Translations under genes and position numbers: made by a program
Shown here: positions 6,722 to 14,253 of the stretch, in pieces
Position numbering within the stretch: the stretch's first letter is position 1
Layout of the letters: each line of letters opens with the position of its first letter
Notes under the pieces: model-generated
Databases searched by the model: none
Told to the model about the DNA's origin: nothing
What the model saw: only the letters and a program-made list of their open reading frames with translations
Assembly: GCA_019233415.1 (NCBI GenBank)
Contig: JAFAMK010000100.1
Coordinates: 1-20,223, forward strand
Length of the DNA: 20,223 nucleotides
DNA from: Vulcanimicrobiota bacterium
GTDB taxonomy: Bacteria; Vulcanimicrobiota; Vulcanimicrobiia; Vulcanimicrobiales; Vulcanimicrobiaceae
Direction: 5' to 3'

Positions 6722-7930
6722 TTAGATCACGTCGAGCCGGGTGACGTCGTCGGCCGACTCGCCGCGCACGACCCGCCGGTGGTGGTCGCCGCGGACGAAG
6801 ACCACCGTCGGGCGACCGAATTTGTTGTAGTTGCTCGCCATGCTGTAGGTGTAGGCGCCGGTCGTGTGCATCGCCAGCAGGTCGCCCGCGGCGAGGTCGC
6901 GCGGCAATGCGTAGTCGCCCATCTCGTCGTTCTCGCAGGTCCGCCCGACCAGCGTCGCCGGCTCGTCAGGCCCGAGATCGCGCGCGGTCATCACCTCGGG
7001 GAGGTGGCGTGCGCCGTAGATGATCGGGCGCGGGTTGTCGGTCAGCCCGCCGTCGACGATCACGAAACGGCGCCGGCCCTGGGTTTTCACGGCGACGACG
7101 CGGTAGAGCGAGGTCCCCGAGCGCGCGACCAGCGCGCGGCCCGGTTCGAGTGCGAGCCGGTAGCCGAAGCCGTCGGCGCGCGCCGCGAGCCCTGCCGAAA
7201 GTGCGTCGAGGTCGAGCGGCCGCGGGTCGTCGATCTCTTCCTCGACCCCGATCCCGCCGCCGCAGATCAGCTCGGCGACTGGGAGCGCGCGCGCCCGCGC
7301 GCGGTCGCCGGCGGCGAGCAGCTCGTCGAGGTTCGCCAGGAACGGCCCGACCTCGGTGATCTGCGAGCCGATGTGGGCGTGCAGCCCGATCAAGCGAAGC
7401 TGTGGCAGCGCCGCAATCCGCGTCAGCACGCCGGCGTACTGGTCGAGCGCGATCCCGAACTTCGTGTTCTCGCCGCCGGTGCGGATGAAGGCGTGGGTGT
7501 GCGCCTCGATCCCGGTGTTCAGCCGCAGCATCACGTCGACCGGCGCGTCGGGCGAGGCGAGGCCCGCGAGCTGTTCGAGCTCTTCGACGTTGTCGATGAC
7601 GTCGAACGCGACGCGGCGGTCGACGACCGCGCGCAGCTCATCGCCCGTCTTCCCGCAGCCGTGGAAGTACATTCGCTCCGCGGGGAACCCGCCGCGTTCG
7701 GCCGTGACCAGCTCGCCTAGCGAGCAGACGTCGAGCCGGAGCGGCGTCGCGGCGAGGTGCTCGGCGAACGCGGCGCAGAGAAAGGCCTTGCCGGCGTAGC
7801 CGACCGCGATGCCGCGCCGCAGACAGGCGTCGGTGAAGCGGTGGATTTCTAGGTCTAGCTCGTCGAGGTCGATGACGAACAGCGGCGTCCCGTAGGTCGC
7901 CGCCAGCTCGCCCGCGGTCTGCGGGGTCAC
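6722..7930 (-). CDS. lysA: Diaminopimelate decarboxylase
   Basis: This PLP-dependent fold-III enzyme of 402 residues decarboxylates meso-diaminopimelate to L-lysine. The N-terminal barrel has the PLP lysine K48 in YAGKAF, the HIGSQ motif (186-190), the phosphate-binding GGGIG (224-228) and EPGR (262-265). The C-terminal domain has C332-E-N-D as a variant of the CESxD motif, and AYTYSMASNYN (359-369), which with MASNYN is characteristic of this enzyme rather than of ornithine or carboxynorspermidine decarboxylases. The GTG start overlaps the nadD TGA by 4 nt (GTGA), so the genes are translationally coupled. A 75-nt gap separates it from maf. Substrate assignment is by motif and not by structure. 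Confidence 0.92.
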   Translation of the reverse strand: MTPQTAGELAATYGTPLFVIDLDELDLEIHRFTDACLRRGIAVGYAGKAFLCAAFAEHLAATPLRLDVCSLGELVTAERGGFPAERMYFHGCGKTGDELRAVVDRRVAFDVIDNVEELEQLAGLASPDAPVDVMLRLNTGIEAHTHAFIRTGGENTKFGIALDQYAGVLTRIAALPQLRLIGLHAHIGSQITEVGPFLANLDELLAAGDRARARALPVAELICGGGIGVEEEIDDPRPLDLDALSAGLAARADGFGYRLALEPGRALVARSGTSLYRVVAVKTQGRRRFVIVDGGLTDNPRPIIYGARHLPEVMTARDLGPDEPATLVGRTCENDEMGDYALPRDLAAGDLLAMHTTGAYTYSMASNYNKFGRPTVVFVRGDHHRRVVRGESADDVTRLDVI

Positions 7931-8532
7931 GCCGTATACAACCCGTGCTCGCCGATGTACCGGTACACCGGTTCCGGGACGAGATAGCGCACGCTGGTGC
8001 TCTCCTTCAGTCGCTCGCGGATGATCGTCGCCGACTCGGCGACCAGCGGCAGGTCGATCGTCCGCACCTTCGCGCGCCGCGCCGGGCTCAGGCCGTCGAG
8101 CGCGGCGTCGACGTCGTCGGCCGTCACCTCGCCGCGCGGCGCGACGACGAACCCGTCGAGCCGGTCGATCACCTCGTCGAGCCGCTGCCAGCGCGAGCGC
8201 ACCAAGGAATCACCGCCGACGATGAACGTCAGCGCGTCGTCCGGATAACGCGCCTGCAGCCGCGGGATGAGGTCGGCGGTGTAGCCGCTCGCGTCGGGCG
8301 AAAGGTCACTGTCGTCGAGCGCGAAGCGCACGTTTGCCGCGAGCGCGAGCCGCAGCATCGCCGTGCGGTGCTCGGGCGACGCGCTCATCGCGCCGTTGCG
8401 ATAGTGCTTGCCCTCACGCGTCGGGACGAACAGGACGCGGTCGAGGCCGCACGCCTCGCGCACGGCCTCGGCGACGAACAGATGGCCGTTGTGGACGGGG
8501 TCGAACGACCCGCCGAAGACACCGAGACGCAT
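7927..8532 (-). CDS. nadD: Nicotinate-mononucleotide adenylyltransferase
   Basis: This 201-residue nucleotidyltransferase joins ATP and nicotinate mononucleotide to give deamido-NAD, a late step of NAD synthesis. It begins with the family signature GGSFDPVHNGH (7-17, including the HxGH-like H14..H17), has the FIVGGDSL segment (103-110), and ends with ESATIIRERL (166-175), the equivalent of the ISSTxIR motif, followed by PVYRYIGEHGLY. The ATG at 8532 follows directly from the motif position. It is the first gene of the minus-strand run and lies only 48 nt from the divergent regulator gene at 8581; that gap must hold any promoters for both, and I recognise none. The usual obgE neighbour is about 3.7 kb away, beyond the regulator. 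Confidence 0.95.
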   Translation of the reverse strand: MRLGVFGGSFDPVHNGHLFVAEAVREACGLDRVLFVPTREGKHYRNGAMSASPEHRTAMLRLALAANVRFALDDSDLSPDASGYTADLIPRLQARYPDDALTFIVGGDSLVRSRWQRLDEVIDRLDGFVVAPRGEVTADDVDAALDGLSPARRAKVRTIDLPLVAESATIIRERLKESTSVRYLVPEPVYRYIGEHGLYTA

Positions 8533-8580
8533 CGCGAACGGACGGGGTTCTCAGCGACCGCCGCGCGAACCTGGCCGGGT

Positions 8581-11500
8581 GTGTCGCGGCTGACGATCCG
8601 GTTGTTCGGAACGCCGTCCTTCGCGTTCGACGGCGCACCGTGGCGTCTGAGCGCGCTGCCGCGCTGCCTGCCGCTCCTCGCGTATCTCGTGCTGCGCCGC
8701 GAGCTCGTGCCGCGCGCGGCCGTCGCGGCCGCACTGTGGCCCGACGAGTTGGAGAGCGACGCGCGGTCGAACCTGCGCCGGCACCTGCACTTGCTGAAGC
8801 GCGGGCTCCCGCCACCGGCTGACGCGTCTTGGCTACTCGACGCGGGGAATCGCGTCGGCTGGAACTGGGACGCGCCGGCGTCGGTCGACGTCGCCGACTT
8901 CATCGACCGCGTCGCGCGCGCGGAAACGCGCGCCGACGCCGTCGCGCTCTACGACGGCGATTTGCTAGACGGCTACGAAGACGAATGGCTGGTCGTCGAG
9001 CGCGAGCGGTTGCGCACGACGTATCTGGACGCGCTGCTCGAACTCGCCGCGCTGCGCCGGCGCGAGCGCGATTTCGCCGGCGCTGCGGCGTTCGCGGAAC
9101 GGCTGCTCGCGCACGACGACCTGCGCGAGGACGCGATGCGCGAATTGGTCGCCGCGCGCTACGAGGGCGGCGACCGTTCCGGCGCGCTCGCGACGTACGA
9201 ACGTTTTGCCGCGCGACTGCGCTTCGATCTGCACGTCGAGCCGATGGCGGAAACGGTCGCGCTGCACGATGCCGTCGTGGCCGGGCTCGCGCTGCACGAC
9301 GATGCGCCGCTGCCGGACGAGCACGCGCCGGCGGCGGAGCGCGAGAAATCGCCGTTCGTCGGCCGGCGCAGCGAGCTCGATGCGCTGCAACGCGCCTGGA
9401 CGCGCGCGGCGCGCCGCTTCGGCGGAACGGTGATCCTCGCGGGCGAGGCCGGGATCGGGAAGTCGCGGCTGTGCGCCGAGCTGGCCGCGCTCGCCGACCG
9501 CCAAGGCGGGCGTGTCCTGATCGGTGCGACGACCGATCCCGAAGCGGGACCGTATCAGGCCCTGGTCGCGGCCGCGCAGCAGGGGCTGCCGGCGCTCCCG
9601 CGCGACGGTCTCGACGACCTCTGGGCGAGTGCGCTGCTCAGCATCCTGCCGGAGATTCGCGCGGTGCGCCCGCTGCTCGGCGAACCGCCCGCGCTCGACG
9701 ACGACCGCGCGCGCACGCGCCTGCACGAAGCGCTGGCGCGCTTCTTCGACGCGCTCGCGCGCGTGCGCCCGCTCGTCCTCGTGCTGGAAGACCTGCACTG
9801 GGCACACCGCGACACGGTCGACGCGGTCGAAGCGCTCGCGCGGCGCGCGTCCGGCAGCGCGCTGCTGATCGTCGTCACCTATCGCAGTGAGGAGGCGGGG
9901 CCGGCGCACCCGCTGCGCGGGCTCGCGCGTACGCTGCAGGCGGAACGGCGCGCGACGCGCGTCGCATTGGCGCCGCTCGGCGGCGACGAGATCGCAGAGC
10001 TCGTCGCGCAAACGGCGTCTTCGAACGCGCCGGACGCGCTCGCGCCGACGGTCGCGCGCGTGAGCGAAGGGAACCCGCTCTTCGCGTGGCAGCTGCTGCG
10101 CGGGTTCGCCGAGACGGGCGTGCTCCCGAACGGAGCGGTGCACGGCGTCGTCGACGCGATCATGGCGCGTGTCGAGCGGCTGCCGTCCGAGGTACGTGCG
10201 GTTGCCGACGCAGCCGCGACGGTCGGGCGCGACTTCACGCTCGAACTCGCCGCCGCGGCCGCGGGGACGGACGAGTCGGCGATGAGCGCAGCGCTCGACG
10301 ACTTGATCGACCGGCATCTCGTGCGCGAGTCCGACGCGCACGCATGGTCATACACGTTCACGCACGCATTGATCGCGTCGACGATCTACGCCCATACGCC
10401 GGCCGAGCGGCGTCCGGCGCGCCATCGCCGCATCGCGCGCGTCCTGAGCGAAGCGAACGTCGCCGACGCGGCCGCGCTCGGCACGCTCGCGCGGCACTGG
10501 GAGGCCGCGCAGGACGCCGCGCGGGCGAGCGCCGCGTACCAGCGCGCGGCCGAGGCGGCGGCTGCCGTCTATGCGCGCGCCGAGACGATCGACTACGCGC
10601 GCCGCGCAGCGTCGCTCACGCAGGACGACGCGGCGCGCTTTGCGGCGCTGCAACTCGCCGTGCGCGCGCAGGAACGCGGTGGTGATCCGGATGCGTTGCG
10701 CGCCGACGTCGAGGCGCTGCGTGCGTGCGCCGAACGGCTCGGCGACGGCGAACGGTTCGCCGCGCTGCAGTCACGCGTCGCCTACGAAGCGCGCGTCGGG
10801 GCGTTCGACGCGACGACCCCGCTCATCGAGGCGATGTTCGGGCTCGCCGAGCGCGGCGCGCGGAGCGAACGCCGCGCCGTCGCCTTCGAAGCGCGCGGCT
10901 ACATCGCGGCGGTGCGCGGGCTGCTCGACGACGCGGCCGGGCCACTGCGCGAGGCGCTGCGCGAGGCCGAACGCGCCGGGCTGACTGCCGAGGCGTCGCG
11001 CATCGCGCAGCGGTTCATCCAGATCGCGATTCGCAAGGGTGACATCGCAGCCGCAACCGAGGAACTGGAGCGCCGCCGGCACGTGACCGACGCGTCGGAT
11101 CTGCAAGAACGCATGCACATCCTCACCGCCGAGATGACGTGCGCGTTCGTCTTCGAAGACGTCGATGCGCAACGCGTCGCGGGAGAGCAACTGCTCGCCG
11201 TCGCGGAGCGAATCGGCGACGTCGCCGCGGAGGCGAAGGCGCGCGCTGCACTCGCCTATGCGGCACACCGCCACGGCGACGTCGCGGTGATGCGCGCGCA
11301 CTACGACCGCGCCACCGAGCTGCTCGAACGGCTCGGCGACGCGCACCCGCTCGTGGTGACCGTCCTGAACCGCGGCGCGCTCGAGCTGGAGACCGGCCGG
11401 GTCGACAACGCGCTCGCGTTCTGGGACCGCGCTCAGCCGATCGCCGAGCGGATCGGCGCCCACGACGGGGTCGCGACACTCCTGATCAACCGCGCCGAGG

Positions 11501-12045
11501 CATTGCTGCTCGCCGGCCGTGCCGGTGCCGCGCTCCCGGTTGCGCGCGACGCTCTCGCGCAAATCGAAACGACCGGTGAACGGCGGCTGATCGCCGACGC
11601 GCTCGTCGTGCTCGGCGCCGCCGAAGCCGCTACCGGAGAGCGCTCCGGTGCCGAGCGTATTCGCGACGGGATCGCGCGCGCACGCGCGGTTGGCGGCGGC
11701 GCGTCGCTGGCGAACGATCTCTGCGTCCTGGTCGAGACATTGCTCGCGACCGGCGCGACGGACGAGGCCATCGTCGCGGCCGAGGAGCTGGAGGGCTGCC
11801 GGGCCGGTGCGGCGCGCTTCCCCGGCCGGGCGGAGGCCGCGCTCGGGCGGGTCGCGGCGGCGCGCGGCGACGCCGCCGTAGCGGAACGCTGGTTCGCGGA
11901 AGGCCGGCGGCTCGTCGCTGCGCGCGTGGCACGGTTCGAGCCGGCCGACGCGGCCGCGTACGGCGACTTCCCGTTCGTCCGGGCGCTGCGCGGCGAGCGT
12001 GCCGCCGCGGTCAGCGGTGGCCGGGGCGGCGTCGGTCCTCGATGA
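8581..12045 (+). CDS. Large SARP/BTAD-AAA-TPR transcriptional regulator
   Basis: The 1154-residue protein starts with a winged-helix-like DNA-binding region (about 1-95: LTIRLFGTPSFAFDG, then LPLLAYLVLRRELVPRAAVA and ALWPD) and a BTAD helical domain (about 97-240; YDGDLLDGYEDEWL and LALHDAVVAG-type helices). A STAND-like ATPase follows: SPFVGRRSELDAL, Walker A G288-EAGIGKS and Walker B LVLVLEDLHW with E403/D404. The second half is helical, with TPR-type repeats. No LuxR HTH is visible at the C-terminus. Such proteins are signal-integrating activators; the ligand and targets are unknown. I chose GTG 8581 because the DNA-binding domain begins there; the frame is open further upstream, but that part is antisense to nadD. 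It ends tail-to-tail inside the small gene at 12011-12223. Confidence 0.9.
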   Translation: MSRLTIRLFGTPSFAFDGAPWRLSALPRCLPLLAYLVLRRELVPRAAVAAALWPDELESDARSNLRRHLHLLKRGLPPPADASWLLDAGNRVGWNWDAPASVDVADFIDRVARAETRADAVALYDGDLLDGYEDEWLVVERERLRTTYLDALLELAALRRRERDFAGAAAFAERLLAHDDLREDAMRELVAARYEGGDRSGALATYERFAARLRFDLHVEPMAETVALHDAVVAGLALHDDAPLPDEHAPAAEREKSPFVGRRSELDALQRAWTRAARRFGGTVILAGEAGIGKSRLCAELAALADRQGGRVLIGATTDPEAGPYQALVAAAQQGLPALPRDGLDDLWASALLSILPEIRAVRPLLGEPPALDDDRARTRLHEALARFFDALARVRPLVLVLEDLHWAHRDTVDAVEALARRASGSALLIVVTYRSEEAGPAHPLRGLARTLQAERRATRVALAPLGGDEIAELVAQTASSNAPDALAPTVARVSEGNPLFAWQLLRGFAETGVLPNGAVHGVVDAIMARVERLPSEVRAVADAAATVGRDFTLELAAAAAGTDESAMSAALDDLIDRHLVRESDAHAWSYTFTHALIASTIYAHTPAERRPARHRRIARVLSEANVADAAALGTLARHWEAAQDAARASAAYQRAAEAAAAVYARAETIDYARRAASLTQDDAARFAALQLAVRAQERGGDPDALRADVEALRACAERLGDGERFAALQSRVAYEARVGAFDATTPLIEAMFGLAERGARSERRAVAFEARGYIAAVRGLLDDAAGPLREALREAERAGLTAEASRIAQRFIQIAIRKGDIAAATEELERRRHVTDASDLQERMHILTAEMTCAFVFEDVDAQRVAGEQLLAVAERIGDVAAEAKARAALAYAAHRHGDVAVMRAHYDRATELLERLGDAHPLVVTVLNRGALELETGRVDNALAFWDRAQPIAERIGAHDGVATLLINRAEALLLAGRAGAALPVARDALAQIETTGERRLIADALVVLGAAEAATGERSGAERIRDGIARARAVGGGASLANDLCVLVETLLATGATDEAIVAAEELEGCRAGAARFPGRAEAALGRVAAARGDAAVAERWFAEGRRLVAARVARFEPADAAAYGDFPFVRALRGERAAAVSGGRGGVGPR

Positions 12046-12223
12046 AGTCGCACAGGTCGCCGTAGCTGTTGACGTAGCGGCGTTCGCCCGAGGCGACGTG
12101 GACGACCGTCGCGCGCCAGCGCTCGGCGCGCGCGCCGTTGGTCTCCGGGCTGATGCGGATCACGAAGCTCTCTTCAGGCGAGCGCCGCGGGTGCGGTTTT
12201 TCCATCTCCGCGAAGACTAGCAC
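12011..12223 (-). CDS. Small conserved protein with HVxSGERRY motif
   Basis: The product is 70 residues from GTG 12223, or 64 from ATG 12205, which has GGAG directly abutting it rather than properly spaced. The core is ESFVIRI followed by WRATVVHVASGERRYV and YGDLCDFIEDRR. From memory, small proteins of the form FxxRxW...RGxxxHVxSGxxxYFxxLxxLxxFI are scattered through several phyla with no known function. This one keeps that order of a beta-rich N-terminus and a C-terminal helix. It lies downstream of obgE on the same strand, with a 7-8 bp hairpin between (12229-12258), and its last 35 nt overlap the end of the convergent regulator gene. A second, N-terminally truncated copy lies at 13923-14093. 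Confidence 0.72.
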   Translation of the reverse strand: MLVFAEMEKPHPRRSPEESFVIRISPETNGARAERWRATVVHVASGERRYVNSYGDLCDFIEDRRRPGHR

Positions 12224-12228
12224 CGCGA

Positions 12229-12258
12229 GCGTCCGGAAAGTGTCCGAAGCCCGGACGC
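12229..12258. repeat. Inverted repeat between obgE and the small gene, with a competing inner arm
   Basis: GCGTCCGG at 12229-12236 is the exact reverse complement of CCGGACGC at 12251-12258. An extra GTCCG copy at 12242-12246 could pair with the same right arm. It lies just upstream of the GTG of the small gene and downstream of the obgE stop on the minus strand. There is no T-tract, so it is not a typical intrinsic terminator; it may be an RNA-stability or translational structure. Confidence 0.5.
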
Positions 12259-12264
12259 TGACGG

Positions 12265-13542
12265 CTAGCTGTAGTCGAACTCGACGCCCGCGATGCGGAC
12301 GGTGTCGCCTTCGCGGACGCCGAGTTCGCGCAACCGCTTCTCGACGCCCATCTTCGCGAGCACCTGCTCGAACCGCGCGAGCGCTTCGTCGGAGTCGAAA
12401 TCGGTCATCCGCGCGAGGCGCTCGACGCGCTCACCGCTCACGATGAAGATGCCGTCCTCGACGTGGATCGCGAACGGCTCGTCGGCGGTCAGCTCGATCT
12501 GCGCCGGTTCCGGCGTGACGAGCGCCGGCGGCGGCGTCGCCTTGATCGTCGACCAGGTCGCGTAGATCAGGTCTTGCACACCCTCGCTCGTCGCCGCGGA
12601 GATGCCGCGCAAACCGGGGATCCGCTCGCGCAATGCTTCGAACGTCGCGCGCGCTTCGGGAAGGTCGAGCTTCGTGATCACGACGATCACCGGGCGGTCG
12701 ACCAGCGCCGCGTTCCACGCGGAAAGTTCGCTTTCGATCGTCGCCTTGTCGCGCAGCACCTCGTCCGGTGACTTGTCGCCGGCGATCAGGTGCACGAGCA
12801 CGCGCGTGCGCTCGACGTGGCGCAGAAACCGGTCGCCGAGACCCGCACCTTCGTGCGCGCCTTCGATCAGCCCCGGGACGTCGACCATCACGAACGACTC
12901 GAAATCCGCGACGCGCACGACGCCGAGCTGCGGTTCCAGCGTGGTGAACGGGTAGTCGGCGATCTTCGGGCGCGCGGCGCTGACGACGCTGAGCAGCGTC
13001 GACTTGCCGGCGTTCGGGAGCCCGATCACCCCGGCGTCGGCCAGCAGCTTCAGCTCGAGCCGCAGCTCGCACTTCTCGCCCGGTTCGCCGTTGTACGCGA
13101 AGCGCGGCGCCTGGCGCGCGGCGGTCGCGAAGTTCTGGTTGCCGAGGCCGCCGCGGCCGCCCTTGGCGACCCGCACCCGTTCGAACGGCGTGCTCAGGTC
13201 GGCGAAGAGCCGCCCGTGCCCGCGGTTCCCTTCGGCGTCGATCTCGGTCCGGGTGACGAGCGTCCCGACCGGGACGCGGATCACCAGCTCCTTGCCGGAC
13301 GGACCGGCCTTGTTGCTCTGCCCGCCCGGCTTCCCGGCTTCGGCGACGAACTGTTTCTTGAAGCGGAAGTCGACCAGCGTCCCGAGCTCGGGATCGGCGA
13401 GGAGGACGACGTCGCCGCCGCGGCCGCCGTCGCCGCCGGCCGGGCCGCCCTTCGGGACGTACTTCTCGCGCCGCCAGGCGACGATGCCGTCGCCGCCGTT
13501 TCCGGCCGACGCGAGGATCGTCGCCTCGTCGATGAACTGCAC
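12265..13542 (-). CDS. obgE: Obg-family ribosome-associated GTPase
   Basis: The 425-residue protein has all three Obg regions: the Gly-rich Obg fold (1-157, with GNGGDGIVAWRREKYVPKGG), the G domain with G1 GLPNAGKST (174-182), G2 YPFTTLEP (197-204), G3 DVPGLIEG (221-228), G4 TKLD (290-293) and G5 ISAAT (314-318), and a C-terminal OCT domain (about 345-425, ending REGDTVRIAGVEFDY). Obg acts in 50S ribosome maturation and stress control. The start is GTG 13542, matching the conserved N-terminus (M/V)QFIDEA. It follows rpmA after 64 nt that contain an intrinsic-terminator-like hairpin, so it may be partly attenuated or have its own promoter. An OCT domain is absent in many phyla but common in Firmicutes and Actinobacteria. 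Confidence 0.97.
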   Translation of the reverse strand: MQFIDEATILASAGNGGDGIVAWRREKYVPKGGPAGGDGGRGGDVVLLADPELGTLVDFRFKKQFVAEAGKPGGQSNKAGPSGKELVIRVPVGTLVTRTEIDAEGNRGHGRLFADLSTPFERVRVAKGGRGGLGNQNFATAARQAPRFAYNGEPGEKCELRLELKLLADAGVIGLPNAGKSTLLSVVSAARPKIADYPFTTLEPQLGVVRVADFESFVMVDVPGLIEGAHEGAGLGDRFLRHVERTRVLVHLIAGDKSPDEVLRDKATIESELSAWNAALVDRPVIVVITKLDLPEARATFEALRERIPGLRGISAATSEGVQDLIYATWSTIKATPPPALVTPEPAQIELTADEPFAIHVEDGIFIVSGERVERLARMTDFDSDEALARFEQVLAKMGVEKRLRELGVREGDTVRIAGVEFDYS

Positions 13543-13550
13543 GGCTGGCT

Positions 13551-13582
13551 ACAAAGCAAAAAGAGCCGTCGTTGCGGCTCTT
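13551..13582 (-). terminator. Intrinsic-terminator-like hairpin between rpmA and obgE
   Basis: AAGAGCCG (13561-13568) and CGGCTCTT (13575-13582) form an 8-bp perfect stem with a 6-nt loop. Read on the minus strand the stem is followed by TTT, then GC, then TTTG, a usable U-tract. It would terminate or attenuate transcription after rpmA, before obgE. Confidence 0.75.
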
Positions 13583-13606
13583 CTCGGCGGGGAAACGCGG
13601 ACCGGG

Positions 13607-13888
13607 TCAGACAGCGGCGGGGACGACGTTCACGTGCTTCCGGTTCTTGGAACTGGTGAACGTGACGTGGCCTTCGACGAGGGCGAAGATCGTGTGATCG
13701 CGGCCGATGCCGACGCCCTGGCCGGGGTGGAACTGCGTCCCGCGCTGGCGGATGATGATGTTGCCCGGGATGACCAGCTCGCCGCCGAAGCGCTTCACGC
13801 CCAGGCGCTGTGCGTTGGAGTCGCGCCCGTTGCGCGTCGAGCCCGCACCCTTCTTGGACGCGAACAGCTGGAGATCGAACCGGAACAT
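13607..13888 (-). CDS. rpmA: 50S ribosomal protein L27 with Prp-type N-terminal extension
   Basis: The 93-residue protein has the conserved L27 core: SKKGAGSTRNGRDSNAQRLG (11-30), then KRFGGE, VIPGNIIIRQRGT and FHPGQGVGIGRDHT. L27 lies near the peptidyl-transferase centre of the 50S subunit. Before SKKG is the extension MFRFDLQLFA, matching the pattern removed by the protease Prp in Firmicutes (LQFFA then S/H-KKG). The ATG 13888 fits this motif exactly. A near-consensus promoter (TTGACC and TATGAT, 17-nt spacing) places the transcription start within a few bases of the ATG. Neither rplU nor prp lies upstream, where they normally would be; a truncated small gene and the DUF3800-like gene lie there instead. 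Confidence 0.96.
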   Translation of the reverse strand: MFRFDLQLFASKKGAGSTRNGRDSNAQRLGVKRFGGELVIPGNIIIRQRGTQFHPGQGVGIGRDHTIFALVEGHVTFTSSKNRKHVNVVPAAV

Positions 13889-13897
13889 AGCCGCGAG

Positions 13898-13926
13898 ATC
13901 ATACCAGGACTCCGCCCGCAGGTCAA
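13898..13926 (-). promoter_or_regulatory. Near-consensus sigma-70 promoter for rpmA, implying a leaderless or 3-nt-leader mRNA
   Basis: On the minus strand, TTGACC (13926-13921) and TATGAT (13903-13898) are separated by exactly 17 nt. Only nine bases lie between the -10 box and the rpmA ATG, so the expected transcription start is about 0-4 nt before the ATG. The -35 box overlaps the TGA stop of the truncated small gene. Confidence 0.75.
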
Positions 13927-14093
13927 ACGCTTCCGTTGCCTCCCGGCTCGCTCGGTTTGGCCGGGGGTGGGGCCCGGCGGGCGTCGATGAAGCTGCAGAG
14001 GTCGCCGTAGGAGGTAACGTAGCGCCGTTCCCCGGTCGCCACGTGGACCACCGTCCCGCGCAGCGCGTCCGGCGCCGATCGCGTGGGCTGCGC
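13923..14093 (-). pseudogene. Truncated second copy of the HVxSGERRY small protein
   Basis: The minus strand encodes RGTVVHVATGERRYV and SYGDLCSFIDARR, about 22 identities in 28 aligned residues with the C-terminal half of the protein at 12011-12223. An in-frame TGA at 14094-14096 lies about 13 codons before the homology begins, and the N-terminal FVIRI strand is absent in all frames. The only canonical start is GTG 14051, inside the conserved core, which would give 42 residues. It ends with a Pro-rich tail. It is most simply a 5'-truncated relic, possibly cut by insertion of the neighbouring DUF3800 module, but expression as a minimal domain cannot be excluded. Confidence 0.72.
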
Positions 14094-14184
14094 TCACTGT
14101 AGCGGCTCTGACGCCGAACCGTCGTTGCGAGCTTCGCATTGCGGTCGCTCGTAGCGCCGCTTGGGGAGTATCTCACAGGCGCTT

Positions 14185-14219
14185 CGCGAAAATACGGTAT
14201 AACAGCCGCATTTTTCGCG
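14185..14219. promoter_or_regulatory. Palindrome around a -10-like TATAAC upstream of the DUF3800-like gene
   Basis: CGCGAAAA (14185-14192) and TTTTCGCG (14212-14219) are perfect reverse complements; the pairing extends inward to CGG/CCG with one bulge and one mismatch. The loop region contains TATAAC (14198-14203), a plausible -10 element about 50 nt before the ATG at 14254. No good -35 is visible. It could be an operator for a repressor or, if transcribed, a leader hairpin. The stretch 13889-14253 otherwise holds only the rpmA promoter and the truncated small gene. Confidence 0.5.
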
Positions 14220-14253
14220 GCAGGACGCCTTCGCTCCACCGGGTGGGAGACCC

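Noticed and set aside
7945..8580. Upstream extension of the regulator frame through the nadD region
   Set aside because: It is antisense to nadD and lacks regulator-like sequence; the DNA-binding domain begins just after GTG 8581.
8581..12045. Regulator considered as a LuxR-type (LAL/MalT) activator
   Set aside because: The AAA and TPR parts fit, but no LuxR helix-turn-helix is seen at the C-terminus; DNA binding is N-terminal with a BTAD domain.
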